In this document: in pieces, positions 7,310 through 16,821 of the stretch
Layout: each line of letters starts with the position of its first letter
How positions within the stretch are numbered: the stretch's first letter is position 1
Source of the DNA: an uncultured Lachnospiraceae bacterium
Lineage (GTDB): Bacteria; Bacillota; Clostridia; Lachnospirales; Lachnospiraceae
Assembly: GCA_948794795.1 (NCBI GenBank)
Contig: CAQGLR010000005.1
Coordinates: 1 to 64,000 of the forward strand
Direction: 5' to 3'
Length of the DNA: 64,000 nucleotides
Translations under genes and position numbers: made by a program
Notes under the pieces: generated by a model
Told to the model about the DNA's origin: nothing
Databases searched by the model: none
The model's input: only the letters and a program-made list of their open reading frames with translations

Positions 7310-9490
7310 ATGGATAATCCTAAAATAAATTCTTTAAACAGCAATTCAGTAAACCGCAGGCCTGCTTCACAACAGAACCAGATGGTGCAGCAGCAGAGGG
7401 CATCAGAAAACCGCAGCACTTCTGCTGCATCTGCAAGAGGTCCTGCCAGGACTGATTTTGGTGTTGCACACAGCCCTGGAAGGCTTACAGAAGGTGATAT
7501 CATAAGAGGCGAGGTATCTGACCTCTTCAATAATGATATAACCATAACACTTGAAAATAATACTATATTAAAAGCAAAAATAGCAGGAAACCCAATGATT
7601 TCCATAGGACAGACTGCGGCATTCAGGCTTAGTTCTGTATCTGGTGGCAATATACTGCTTGAAGCTGTAAAAAATAGTTTTACTGAAACAGAACTTACTC
7701 TTATTAATAAGGCACTTGATGAAGCCGGGCTTCCTCCAACACAGCACAACCAGAACGCAGTAAAGGCGCTTATGGACAATATGCTCCCTATAAATAAGGA
7801 GTCTATACAGCACCTTATGCAGCAGTCATATGATTATAAAACTACAGATATGAATACGCTTGCTGTAATGAACAGGCTTATGATGGATATTAACAGTGAT
7901 ACTGTAAACCAGTTCAGCAGCTATATGAACGGGACACACCAGCTTTTAGGACAGATACAGGAATTTTCACAAAGTATACCTGCTCTGCTTAATGCACTTG
8001 CAGGCGGCGGTCCTTCAAGCACTTTATCACTATTTGGTGAAAAGCTGCTTTCCATAGCACTCTATGACAATACAAACTCCCTGGAAGGAAATAATGGCAC
8101 AATATCAGAGCTTTCACCCGGCCAGCGCCAGGAACTTATGGAACTTCTGTCTGGGACACCACTGTCTGAAGATGTAATAGCACAGATTAAAGATGGTTCA
8201 CTTACAATACATGACGCTCTTGTAATAATACGTGATGCTATGCTTTCTGGAAATTTAAAACTGCCAGATGGCATGACACAGGCAGACATGACAGACAAGT
8301 TATTCTTAATTAACCAGACACTTGAACAGGCATCTGATGAACAGACTGTAATGCAGCAGACAGAAAACAGTGTTAAAAATATACCTGTACTTGACGAAGA
8401 AGCAATAGAACCTGGAAAACCAGATGAAAAAACTCCAGACAATACAGAGCAGCAGGCACAGGAAGCTGTAAAAGAAGGTAAACCTGGCTTTGCCAATAAG
8501 TTATTCCAGACAATTACAGAAACTGCCAAAAATTCTATTAACAATACACTGAATTTCCTCCAGCAGGCAGCAAACCAGGGCACAAAACAGGCACAGCAAA
8601 GCAGCCATACAATTATAGATACCCTTGCAGACCTATACAGTAAAGCAGGCAGGGAAAATGACTACATTGGTACATTCCTTACATCTGGAGAACGCAGTGA
8701 ACTTCTGTCTAAACTAAGCTCACTGCCAATAAGCAGGCAGCTTGCGGCTAAAATTGCTTCTGGTGAAGCAACTGCCAAAGAGGTCTTAACCTTGGTTAAA
8801 AATACTATACCAGCCGCAGACCCCGCAGCAGTACAGGAACTCTTCCATTCACAGGTATTTGAAAATATACTTGGCAAGTTCCTGCAGTCATCATGGACAC
8901 TTACACCAGACAAGTTAAAAAAAGATGGTGAAGTTAATTCATTCTATGATAAGATGTCCACACAGCTTAAACAGTTCCAGGGACTTATACAGACTGCACT
9001 TTCAGGTGAGGATTCTGACAGCATGGGACGTTCTGCACATGATATGGAAAGCAATATTGAATTTATGAAAACATTAAGTGAAACTTTTTCATATATGCAG
9101 ATGCCACTAAAACTACAGAACCAGGATGCACATGCAGATTTATATGTGTACACACAGAAAGAAAAACTTAGAAGGAACCCAGATAATGCACATGTACTTC
9201 TGCACCTTACACTTGAACACCTGGGCGATATAGATATATATATTGATAAAAATAAAAATGATGTAAATACAAAGTTTATACTGGGTGATGAACCCTCTAT
9301 AAATTTAATAAGGACTAATTCCGATGTACTCTCAAATGCACTAAACCAACAGGGGTATGCATGCCATGTAAATGTTGCCATGGCTGATGCAGATACGGGC
9401 ACAAGCACAGTAAATAACTTTATAGATACCAAAATCAACACATCTGCAACTGCAGACATGAAACGCTTCTCATTTGATATAAGGGCATAA
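7310..9490 (+). CDS. FliK-like flagellar hook-length control protein (probable)
   Basis: A 726-residue cytoplasmic-type protein without signal peptide. Residues about 45-110 (GDIIRGEVSDLFNNDITITLEN region) look like the small beta domain found near the start of Clostridial FliK-like proteins. A long Gln/Asn/Thr-rich middle follows, and the last 115 residues (NAHVLLHLTLEHLGDIDIYI) have the pattern of the FliK C-terminal domain (Flg_hook), which switches the flagellar export gate from hook to filament substrates. The frame opens with GTG at 7298, but GTGAGG there is the ribosome-binding site for the ATG at 7310. It stands alone, divergent from hrcA, far from any flagellar operon. The family call is by pattern and moderately sure. 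Confidence 0.6.
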   Translation: MDNPKINSLNSNSVNRRPASQQNQMVQQQRASENRSTSAASARGPARTDFGVAHSPGRLTEGDIIRGEVSDLFNNDITITLENNTILKAKIAGNPMISIGQTAAFRLSSVSGGNILLEAVKNSFTETELTLINKALDEAGLPPTQHNQNAVKALMDNMLPINKESIQHLMQQSYDYKTTDMNTLAVMNRLMMDINSDTVNQFSSYMNGTHQLLGQIQEFSQSIPALLNALAGGGPSSTLSLFGEKLLSIALYDNTNSLEGNNGTISELSPGQRQELMELLSGTPLSEDVIAQIKDGSLTIHDALVIIRDAMLSGNLKLPDGMTQADMTDKLFLINQTLEQASDEQTVMQQTENSVKNIPVLDEEAIEPGKPDEKTPDNTEQQAQEAVKEGKPGFANKLFQTITETAKNSINNTLNFLQQAANQGTKQAQQSSHTIIDTLADLYSKAGRENDYIGTFLTSGERSELLSKLSSLPISRQLAAKIASGEATAKEVLTLVKNTIPAADPAAVQELFHSQVFENILGKFLQSSWTLTPDKLKKDGEVNSFYDKMSTQLKQFQGLIQTALSGEDSDSMGRSAHDMESNIEFMKTLSETFSYMQMPLKLQNQDAHADLYVYTQKEKLRRNPDNAHVLLHLTLEHLGDIDIYIDKNKNDVNTKFILGDEPSINLIRTNSDVLSNALNQQGYACHVNVAMADADTGTSTVNNFIDTKINTSATADMKRFSFDIRA

Positions 9491-9513
9491 AAATACTTTA
9501 AAAGTTATGTAGC

Positions 9514-9716
9514 TCTGGCAATTCCAAATGTTTTACCATAAGGCAGCTGTTATGGGGACGCTGGTGCTTAAGCCTCGTTTTTAATGCTTAATAGAAATAT
9601 CTATTTCTATTAAGCATTTGGGGCTTTATGCACCATTGCGTATCCCATCCAAGCGGAATGCGTACAAAGCCATGTACAACATGGCTTTCGGATGGTAAAC
9701 ATTTGGAACTGCCAGA
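9514..9716 (+). repeat. palindromic repeat, family A copy 2
   Basis: The best-preserved copy: ends TCTGGCAATTCCAAATG / CATTTGGAACTGCCAGA, an arm AAAGCCATG..CATGGCTTT, the fold GGACGC-TGGTGC..GCACCATTGCGT and a central hairpin AATGCTTAATAGAAA/TTTCTATTAAGCATT. The flanks also pair (AAAAGTTATGTA at 9500 with TACATAACTTTT at 9719-9730), so the whole inverted structure is about 230 bp. It lies between the convergent FliK-like and PilZ genes and may serve as their bidirectional terminator. Confidence 0.9.
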
Positions 9717-9756
9717 GATACATAACTTTTATTAAGATGTTTAATTTTCAAACAAT

Positions 9757-10152
9757 TTATTCGCATCCCTTGTAATCTGTCTTGCTTATATAGTCTTTTT
9801 CAGCATCATCAAATACATAGTCAAATACAGGAGACATCCCAACAAACTCACATCCATATAATGTAAGCCCGTCGTCTCGTTTCTTCCTGCGCACAATCCT
9901 TACAACACAGTTAATACAGTCTCTTTCATCCTCAAACTTAAGCCTTGAATCAAAGTAAAACCCTATAGGAAGCACACTTGCAGACACAAATCCTATCCCA
10001 TACTTTGAAATATCCACAACTTCTATAGGTGCATTAATATTGCTTACATATACATTATTCTGCTTAAATACAGAAGAAACCTCAAGGTGCATACCAACAG
10101 GTATCCTTTTGCTTCTTCTGTTCTCAACATCAAAAACCTGTTCTTCTTCCAT
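9757..10152 (-). CDS. PilZ domain protein
   Basis: A 131-residue single-domain PilZ protein, which binds the second messenger cyclic di-GMP. The RxxxR motif is in NRRSKRIPV (about residues 11-16) and the D/NxSxxG motif in VVDISKYGIGF (about 45-55). Family members commonly slow flagellar motors or act on surface polysaccharide. I use the ATG at 10152, which has AGGAG five bases upstream, rather than the ATG at 10164. It follows gatB by 36 bp on the same strand, so it is probably the last gene of that transcript. Confidence 0.8.
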   Translation of the reverse strand: MEEEQVFDVENRRSKRIPVGMHLEVSSVFKQNNVYVSNINAPIEVVDISKYGIGFVSASVLPIGFYFDSRLKFEDERDCINCVVRIVRRKKRDDGLTLYGCEFVGMSPVFDYVFDDAEKDYISKTDYKGCE

Positions 10153-10187
10153 AATTCTCCTCATTTCTGTGCTGGATTAACTTCTGG

Positions 10188-11618
10188 TTACAACAATTCC
10201 TTCAGAATACTATTTGCCATTGCAGGGTCGGCCTTGCCTTTCATTTCTTTCATTATCTGTCCAACCAGGAAGCCCATGGCTTTCTTTTTTCCATTATGGT
10301 AATCTTCTACAGGCTGCGGGTTTTCTTCAATAACCTTTTGGACTACTTCCCTTAATGCACCATTATCTGACACTGTTTTAAGCCCATTTTCTTCAACATA
10401 CTTTTCAGGGTCAATATCATCACTAAATACTTTTTCAAATACCTCTTTAGCAGTCTGGCTGTTGATTACCTTTGACTCCGCAAGGTTTACAAGCTTGGCA
10501 AGGTTTTCTGGTGAAAACTTAAGCTGTTCTGGCTCCATGTCATTTTCTTTCATAAGGCGCATAGTTTCAACCATAAGCCAGTTTGAAACCTTTTTAGGGT
10601 TATTACATATAGCTGTTGCTGCTTCAAAGATATCCGCAAGATGTTTATTTCCTGTAATAATCTGGGCGTCATAAGCAGGGATTTTATATTCCTCTTCATA
10701 ACGTTTTAACTTTTCATCACGGAATTCTGGCTGTGATAACTTTATTTCTTCAAGCCAGCTGTCACTTATAACTATTGGTACAAGGTCTGGTTCAGGGAAA
10801 TAACGGTAATCCTGTGCATCCTCTTTTGAACGCATTGCATATGAATACTCTTTATTATCATCCCACCGCCTTGTTTCCTGTACTACCTTGCCTCCAGACT
10901 CAATTATATCAATCTGGCGTTCTTTCTCTGCTTCAATAGCCCTTGCGATAGCTTTAAATGAGTTAAGGTTCTTCATCTCTGTACGTGTGCCAAACTCCTC
11001 TGTGCCTGCTTCCCTTATAGAAAGGTTTACATCTGCACGCATTGAACCTTCCTGTAGTTTACAATCTGATGCACCAAGGTACTGTATAATAAGGCGCAAC
11101 TTGTCAAGATAAGCAACCACTTCTTCTGCTGAACGCATATCAGGCTCTGAAACAATCTCAATAAGCGGTACACCAGAACGGTTAAAATCTACAAGTGAGC
11201 TTTCACCCCACTCATCATGCACAAGCTTTCCAGCATCTTCTTCCATATGGATTTCATGTATGCCTATAGTCTTTGTAGTACCATCCTCTGTTGTAATTTC
11301 AATGCCGCCATTCCTGCATATAGGGTAATAAAGTTGTGATATCTGGTAATTCTGTGGGTTATCAGGATAAAAATAGTTTTTACGGTCAAATTTACAGTTC
11401 TGTGTAATACTGCAGTTTGTAGCAAGACCCACAGCCACAGCATATTCTACTACCTTTTTATTTAAAACTGGAAGTGAACCTGGCATACCTGTACACACAG
11501 GACATGTATGTGAGTTTGGTGCACCTCCGAACTCTGTAGGACATGAACAGAAGATTTTAGTTTTTGTTGCAAGCTCTACATGTACTTCAAGTCCAATAAC
11601 TGTTTCATACTGTTTCAT
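10188..11618 (-). CDS. gatB: Asp-tRNA(Asn)/Glu-tRNA(Gln) amidotransferase subunit B
   Basis: GatB phosphorylates the mischarged Glu-tRNA(Gln) or Asp-tRNA(Asn) and binds the tRNA while ammonia arrives from GatA. The 476-residue protein starts MKQYETVIGLEVHVEL, typical of the family, and includes the ETKNLNSF-like stretch (RTEMKNLNSF), the zinc-type cysteines (CSCPTEFG, CPVCTGMPG) and the C-terminal GatB/YqeY domain that ends in LVGQIMKEMKGKADP. It lies 19 bp after gatA in a gatC-gatA-gatB operon, with GGAGG nine bases before its ATG. Lack of a glutaminyl-tRNA synthetase is usual in such bacteria. Confidence 0.97.
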   Translation of the reverse strand: MKQYETVIGLEVHVELATKTKIFCSCPTEFGGAPNSHTCPVCTGMPGSLPVLNKKVVEYAVAVGLATNCSITQNCKFDRKNYFYPDNPQNYQISQLYYPICRNGGIEITTEDGTTKTIGIHEIHMEEDAGKLVHDEWGESSLVDFNRSGVPLIEIVSEPDMRSAEEVVAYLDKLRLIIQYLGASDCKLQEGSMRADVNLSIREAGTEEFGTRTEMKNLNSFKAIARAIEAEKERQIDIIESGGKVVQETRRWDDNKEYSYAMRSKEDAQDYRYFPEPDLVPIVISDSWLEEIKLSQPEFRDEKLKRYEEEYKIPAYDAQIITGNKHLADIFEAATAICNNPKKVSNWLMVETMRLMKENDMEPEQLKFSPENLAKLVNLAESKVINSQTAKEVFEKVFSDDIDPEKYVEENGLKTVSDNGALREVVQKVIEENPQPVEDYHNGKKKAMGFLVGQIMKEMKGKADPAMANSILKELL

Positions 11619-11636
11619 TGATAAACCTCCATTCTG

Positions 11637-13094
11637 CTATGCAAGCGGGCTGTGTGCATACTCTCTTGTCTGCTCAAATGCATATGCTGCACGTATTATA
11701 TTTTTCTCTTCAAAACAGTTGCCTAAAAGCTGCAGGCCTATAGGAAGGCTCTTACTGCTTATTCCGCAAGGTACAGTTATTCCTGGAAGCCCTGCAAGGT
11801 TAGCAGAAATTGTATAAATATCACCAAGGTACATTTTAAGCGGGTCACTTAAGCTCTCCCCAAGTGCCGGGGCTGTCTGTGGCGCAGCAGGTCCAAGTAT
11901 TACATCATATTTGTTAAATGCATTGTCAAATGCTTTTTTTATTAATGCTTTTGTTTTTAATGCTTTTATATAATATGCATCATAGTATCCTGAACTAAGT
12001 ACAAATGAACCAAGCATAATCCTTCTCTTGACTTCTGCACCAAAACCTTCTGAACGTGTCTTTTTATACATATTATGGAGCCCGTTGTAATCTTCTGTAC
12101 GGTATCCATATTTTACACCATCAAACCTTGCAAGGTTTGAACTTGCTTCTGCACAGGCAATTATATAATATGCAGGGATTGCATAATCTACAAGGCTTAA
12201 GTTAAATTCTTCAATTACTGCACCTTTCTTTTCAAGCTCTTTTGCTGCATTAAGGACTGCTTCTTTTACTTCACTGTCCAGACCTTCACCAAAATAATCT
12301 GCTGGTATTCCTATTTTCATTCCCTTTACATTATCTTCTAATGCTGATGTAAAGTTATAATTCTCCCTTTTAACAGATGTTGAATCCTTTTTGTCATATG
12401 ATGAAATTATTTCAAGGATTGCCACACAGTCTGTAACATCTTTTGCCACTGGCCCTATCTGGTCAAGTGATGAACCATATGCTATAAGCCCATAACGTGA
12501 AACAGTCCCATAAGTAGGCTTAATTCCTGTAACACCACAGAACGAACTTGGCTGCCTTATAGACCCGCCTGTGTCTGAACCAAGAGCATAAGGGCACTCT
12601 TCCGCTGCTACAGCAGCACATGAACCTCCAGATGAACCTCCTGGCACATGCCCTGTATCCCAAGGGTTCTTAGTTGGACCAAATGCTGACGTTTCAGTTG
12701 TACTTCCCATTGCAAACTCATCCATATTAGTCTTTCCAATAATTACAGCACCTGCTTTTTCAAGGTTAAGCACTGCCTCTGCTGTAAACATAGGTATATA
12801 ATTACCAAGTATTTTGGAACTGCATGTTGTAAGCAGCCCTTTTGTACACATATTATCCTTTATTGCTACTGGCACACCTGCAAGAGGGCCAGCCAGTTTC
12901 CCTTCATCAATAAGTTTCTGTACTTCTTCTGCACGTTTTAATGCACCTTCACTGTCCACAGTAACAAAGCTGTTTATTTCTGCTTCTTTTGCTTCTATGG
13001 CATCCAGCGCAGCTTTAGCTGCTTCAGGTGCAGATACTTCCCTGTTCTGGATTTTCTTTCCAAGCCCCACGGCTGTCAAATTCATTAAAGACAT
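11637..13094 (-). CDS. gatA: Asp-tRNA(Asn)/Glu-tRNA(Gln) amidotransferase subunit A
   Basis: GatA is the glutaminase that supplies ammonia for transamidation. The protein is an amidase-signature enzyme: the catalytic lysine is in PVAIKDNMC (about residue 80), and the Gly/Ser-rich signature GGSSGGSCAAVAA leads to the catalytic serine in GSDTGGSIRQP (about 170-180). I place the start at 13094 (485 residues), with GGAGG before it; the upstream ATG at 13106 overlaps that site. It sits 53 bp after gatC and 19 bp before gatB. Confidence 0.97.
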   Translation of the reverse strand: MSLMNLTAVGLGKKIQNREVSAPEAAKAALDAIEAKEAEINSFVTVDSEGALKRAEEVQKLIDEGKLAGPLAGVPVAIKDNMCTKGLLTTCSSKILGNYIPMFTAEAVLNLEKAGAVIIGKTNMDEFAMGSTTETSAFGPTKNPWDTGHVPGGSSGGSCAAVAAEECPYALGSDTGGSIRQPSSFCGVTGIKPTYGTVSRYGLIAYGSSLDQIGPVAKDVTDCVAILEIISSYDKKDSTSVKRENYNFTSALEDNVKGMKIGIPADYFGEGLDSEVKEAVLNAAKELEKKGAVIEEFNLSLVDYAIPAYYIIACAEASSNLARFDGVKYGYRTEDYNGLHNMYKKTRSEGFGAEVKRRIMLGSFVLSSGYYDAYYIKALKTKALIKKAFDNAFNKYDVILGPAAPQTAPALGESLSDPLKMYLGDIYTISANLAGLPGITVPCGISSKSLPIGLQLLGNCFEEKNIIRAAYAFEQTREYAHSPLA

Positions 13095-13150
13095 TTCTTC
13101 CTCCATTCAATGCATTTATTACTGGCAGCAAAAAACTGCCTGTAGTCCCA

Positions 13151-13447
13151 TTATCCAACTATTGTCTTAGGTACCACAAAGCTGTCTTCTTTTCTTTCAG
13201 GTGCATTGGCAAGCGTAACCTCCCTGCCGTCACCATTACATACTTCATCCTCACGGAACACATTATTAACTGGAAATACATGCGACATAGGTTCTACACC
13301 ATCTGTATCCAGCTCATTAAGCTTGTCTATATAATCAAGCATCCTTCCCATATCTTTCTTTGCTTGTTCCTTTTCCTCACTGTCCAGTTCAAGCTTTGCC
13401 AGTATCCCTACATACTCAATAGTTTCATCTGAAATAATATTTGCCAT
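13151..13447 (-). CDS. gatC: Asp-tRNA(Asn)/Glu-tRNA(Gln) amidotransferase subunit C
   Basis: GatC is the small subunit that wraps around GatA and GatB. The 98-residue product (MANIISDETIEYVGILAK) shows the typical helical start, the DYIDKLNELDTDGVEPMSHV motif and a C-terminal extension lining the GatA surface. The start at 13447 has AGGAGG five bases upstream; an ATG 12 codons earlier does not. It is the first gat gene, and the DUF1002 gene ends 45 bp upstream. Confidence 0.94.
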   Translation of the reverse strand: MANIISDETIEYVGILAKLELDSEEKEQAKKDMGRMLDYIDKLNELDTDGVEPMSHVFPVNNVFREDEVCNGDGREVTLANAPERKEDSFVVPKTIVG

Positions 13448-13491
13448 GTCTGCCTCCTGTAATCCATATTCCTTGTAAAGCACAATACGCC

Positions 13492-14469
13492 TTAGCCAAA
13501 AAGCCCGCTAAAGAAATCCTTTATTGCGTTAAAAATATTGGCGAAGAAATCACCCACTTTTTCTGCAAGCCCTTTTGTATCAACTTTGCTAAAATCAATA
13601 CCTGCATCTTTAAGCTTATTATAAATCTCTGATGCCTGTTCTTTTATAGCATTTACATCTATATCAACTTCTGAAACTTTTTTAAGCATTGCTGTAAGCT
13701 TCTCAACATCTTCACTTCCAATATCTATTTTAAGGGCTTCGGCAGATGATTCCACTGCATCCCTTATATCGCTTTCTGTTGAAAGCTCTTCTTCAAAAAT
13801 CCGCTGCTTTGCAGCAGCTACAAGCTGTACTACTTTATCATTGTCCCCAATGCTCTCTCCAACCTCCGCAGTTGTTACAAGCTCATCTGTAGCTGTATCC
13901 ATAGTAGATTCTGGTATATCCTGCCCTGTCATTACAGAGTATGCTTTCATAGCACCTACCAGCGCAGAAGTACCTGATATATTAAATGGTGCTGCCACAG
14001 TAACACTGGCATCACTCATGCCTGCTGTTATTAATGCATTGCAGTACATCCCTGATGTACAATAATTTATATTATTAACTGATACAGTAATGCCACTTCC
14101 ATCTTCTGTCTTTACAATCATAACTGATGAAAGCGCCCTTGTACCAATAACAGATGAGTCAAGGTATTCATCAAGGTAATCATGCTCATCTTTATTAGTA
14201 ATCTCTATTGTTTTATAATCTGAAAGACCTGCTTCTGAAAGCCCGAATATATTTAAAACAGAAGTTTTCTCACCTGGTTTTAAATCTGCGCCAAACGCAA
14301 TATATTTATCATATTTTGTATCTTCTTTAACATCATCCCCAGGCACCTGGTCTGCTATCTGTATAGCAGACTCCAGGGAAGCGCCTGCCCTTGCAGACGG
14401 CGCTGTAATCCCTGTTAATATACATGCTGTAACAGCTGTACATAATAACCTGCTAATTATTTTTCTCAT
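13492..14469 (-). CDS. secreted DUF1002 domain protein
   Basis: A 325-residue exported protein whose function is unknown. Residues 1-28 form a signal peptide (basic start, hydrophobic core, SARAGA cleavage region). The remainder matches the DUF1002 family pattern known from Firmicutes: a first alpha/beta part (about 30-210, with a GTRALSSVMIVKTEDGSG stretch) and a helical C-terminal part (about 210-325) ending in FFSGLFG. Its start overlaps the dapL stop by four bases, so it is translationally coupled to dapL, and gatC follows 45 bp later. Confidence 0.75.
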   Translation of the reverse strand: MRKIISRLLCTAVTACILTGITAPSARAGASLESAIQIADQVPGDDVKEDTKYDKYIAFGADLKPGEKTSVLNIFGLSEAGLSDYKTIEITNKDEHDYLDEYLDSSVIGTRALSSVMIVKTEDGSGITVSVNNINYCTSGMYCNALITAGMSDASVTVAAPFNISGTSALVGAMKAYSVMTGQDIPESTMDTATDELVTTAEVGESIGDNDKVVQLVAAAKQRIFEEELSTESDIRDAVESSAEALKIDIGSEDVEKLTAMLKKVSEVDIDVNAIKEQASEIYNKLKDAGIDFSKVDTKGLAEKVGDFFANIFNAIKDFFSGLFG

Positions 14470-15698
14470 ATATTTGCTTCACCCGCTTTTATTCGTTCCA
14501 TTGCCCTTTTTGTATTTTCAAGGCTTCCAAATGCTGTAAGCCTGAAATACCCTTCACCGCTAGGCCCGAAACCTGAACCTGGTGTACCAACAATATTAAG
14601 CTTCTCCAGCAGATAGTCAAAAAATTCCCATGAAGTCATGTTATCTGGTGTCTTAAGCCATATATAAGGGGCATCTTTGCCTCCATATATTTCATAACCT
14701 GCTGCTTCAAGCCCTTCCCTTATAATCTTTGCATTATTCATATAATAAGCAATCTGTTCTGCTGTCTGCTTCTTTCCTTCTTCTGTGTAAACTGCTGCAC
14801 CTGCTGCCTGTATAATATAAGGAGCACCATTGAACTTAGTGCCATGGCGGCGTGCCCAAAGGCTGTGCAGCGTTACATCACCACTCTTAAGTTCTTTTGG
14901 TATAACAGTAAATCCAAGACGTGTACCTGTAAAACCTGCATTTTTAGAAAAACTCCTAAGCTCAATAGCACAAGCCCTGGCACCTTCACATTCATAAATT
15001 GAATGTGGTACACCTGGTGTTGAAATATATGCTTCATATGCGGCATCATAAATAATAACTGAACCTGATTTTAATGCATAGTCAACCCAGACCTGTAACT
15101 GTTCTTTTGTTATTGTAGTTCCTGTAGGGTTATTAGGAAAACAAAGGTAAATTATATCAGGGGTTTTATCTGGTATTTCAGGACAGAAGTTATTTTCCTT
15201 AGTACAAGGCATATATATTACACCAGACCACTTCTCTGATTCAGGGTCATATACACCTGTACGTCCTGCCATTGCATTAGTATCTACATATACAGGGTAA
15301 ACAGGGTCACAAACTGCAATTTTATTGTCCTGTGCAAAAATATCGCCTATATTTCCTGAATCGCTTTTAGCACCATCACTTATAAATATTTCATCTGCGG
15401 CAATATCACATCCACGGCTTTTATAATCATTCTCTGCAATAGCTGTACGCAGGAATTCATATCCTAAATCCGGGGCATACCCCTTAAATGTTTCCTTCTT
15501 TGACATCTCATCTACTGCACTGTGAAGCCTTTCTATAACAGCTGGTGAAAGCGGAAGTGTTACATCACCTATACCAAGACGTATAATATTATCTGCCTTG
15601 TCTTTATTTGCCTCACTATATGCCGCAACCTTCTTTGCTATTGTAGAAAAAAGATAGCTTCCTGGTAACTTGAGATAATTGTCATTAATTTTAAACAT
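14466..15698 (-). CDS. dapL: LL-diaminopimelate aminotransferase
   Basis: DapL converts tetrahydrodipicolinate directly to LL-diaminopimelate using glutamate, a short route to lysine and peptidoglycan precursor. The 410-residue PLP enzyme of fold type I shows the family start (MFKINDNYLKLPGSYLF), the RLGIGDVTLPL segment, the FPNNPTGT motif (about 190), the PLP lysine in ELRSFSKNAGFTGTRLG (about 250) and the C-terminal SGFGPSGEGYFRLTAF stretch carrying the carboxylate-binding Arg. I take ATG 15698, preceded by AGGTGG. The presence of dapL suggests the cell lacks a full succinylase/acetylase branch, though that cannot be seen here. Confidence 0.93.
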   Translation of the reverse strand: MFKINDNYLKLPGSYLFSTIAKKVAAYSEANKDKADNIIRLGIGDVTLPLSPAVIERLHSAVDEMSKKETFKGYAPDLGYEFLRTAIAENDYKSRGCDIAADEIFISDGAKSDSGNIGDIFAQDNKIAVCDPVYPVYVDTNAMAGRTGVYDPESEKWSGVIYMPCTKENNFCPEIPDKTPDIIYLCFPNNPTGTTITKEQLQVWVDYALKSGSVIIYDAAYEAYISTPGVPHSIYECEGARACAIELRSFSKNAGFTGTRLGFTVIPKELKSGDVTLHSLWARRHGTKFNGAPYIIQAAGAAVYTEEGKKQTAEQIAYYMNNAKIIREGLEAAGYEIYGGKDAPYIWLKTPDNMTSWEFFDYLLEKLNIVGTPGSGFGPSGEGYFRLTAFGSLENTKRAMERIKAGEANI

Positions 15699-15823
15699 TT
15701 TATAACCACCTTTCATATATTAATTACTATTATTCCTATTTATTAACTATAAAGAAATAATTTACAATCTGGACGCCATATGTTACTTTATCTGCATAAT
15801 ATTTTCATATTATTTCTTTACAA

Positions 15824-16795
15824 CTACTTATATTCACTTACATTTGCAGCTGTTACTTTTTCAAATGGCACATATACATATTTATTATCTTTTGTTGCAC
15901 CTTCTATGCCGCTTATTGAACCGCCCCTGGCAAGTTCTGCTGCCACCTTTACAGCATATTCACCCTGTCCCTTGGCAGACTGGTACACTGTAAATACCAT
16001 TTTTCCATCTTCAATAGCAGCACATCCGTCTGCTGTGGCATCTACACCAAGTACAGGTGCATCTGCTGGGTTAATGTTATTTTCAGCATATGCATCAAGG
16101 ACACCAAGTGCCATTGAATCATTATTGGCAGCAACAAAATCATAAGGCTGTCCTGTTGACAGAAATATATTAAACAATTCTTTTGCCTGTTCCTGGTCCC
16201 AGTTTGCAGTATCATTAAATACAAAGTTTACATTTTTGCCAGAAGCTTTAAGTGTGCTTATAAGCGAACTTGTCCTTCCCTTTGTACCAGAATGTCCAAG
16301 CTCACCCTTAAATATTACCACATTTATTTCATCCATCCCCTGGCTGTTATCTAGTATATATTCAGCCTGGTATCTTCCTGCATCTGTTTCATCTGAACCT
16401 ACATAGACATACTTGTCAGCCTTAAGCCTTTTATCATCAGGGCAGCTGTTATAAAATACTATTGGTATATCACCTGCAATCTCTTCAAATTCAAGTGCTG
16501 TATCTGTATTTACTGGTCCACATAAAATCACATCATAGCCTTCTTCTGCTGCCTTTTTTATCTGTGCCGCCTGTGTTTCAAGAACACCCTGCGCATCCTC
16601 TGCAACAAACTCTGCACCAATTCTTCCAGCCTCTGCTTTTGCTGCATCTATAAGTGAATTCCTGAACGTATCACCCTGTGAAACTGTAAGATATATCCTT
16701 ATATTGCCATTGTCTCCGCTGCTATTGCTGCTGCATCCTGAAAGCATATTAACACATAACATAAATACTGCAAACAAGCTTAAAATTTTCTTCAT
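15824..16795 (-). CDS. sugar-type periplasmic-binding lipoprotein
   Basis: A 323-residue type I solute-binding protein (RbsB/MglB fold, Peripla_BP_4 pattern). The signal peptide ends in a lipobox (LSGC, Cys21), so it should be anchored to the outer face of the membrane. Recognisable parts are the first beta strand (IRIYLTVSQGDTFRNSL), a YDVILCGPVNTD stretch, the hinge DFVAANNDSMALGVLDA and the ATADGCAAIEDG/VYQSAKGQG ligand-binding segments. No ABC permease or ATPase is adjacent. Instead it follows a chemoreceptor by 26 bp in the same operon, so it may act mainly as a sensing partner. The ligand is unknown but probably a sugar. Confidence 0.82.
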   Translation of the reverse strand: MKKILSLFAVFMLCVNMLSGCSSNSSGDNGNIRIYLTVSQGDTFRNSLIDAAKAEAGRIGAEFVAEDAQGVLETQAAQIKKAAEEGYDVILCGPVNTDTALEFEEIAGDIPIVFYNSCPDDKRLKADKYVYVGSDETDAGRYQAEYILDNSQGMDEINVVIFKGELGHSGTKGRTSSLISTLKASGKNVNFVFNDTANWDQEQAKELFNIFLSTGQPYDFVAANNDSMALGVLDAYAENNINPADAPVLGVDATADGCAAIEDGKMVFTVYQSAKGQGEYAVKVAAELARGGSISGIEGATKDNKYVYVPFEKVTAANVSEYK

Positions 16796-16821
16796 ACTGC
16801 TGCCGCCTCCTTTCTTTCTGT

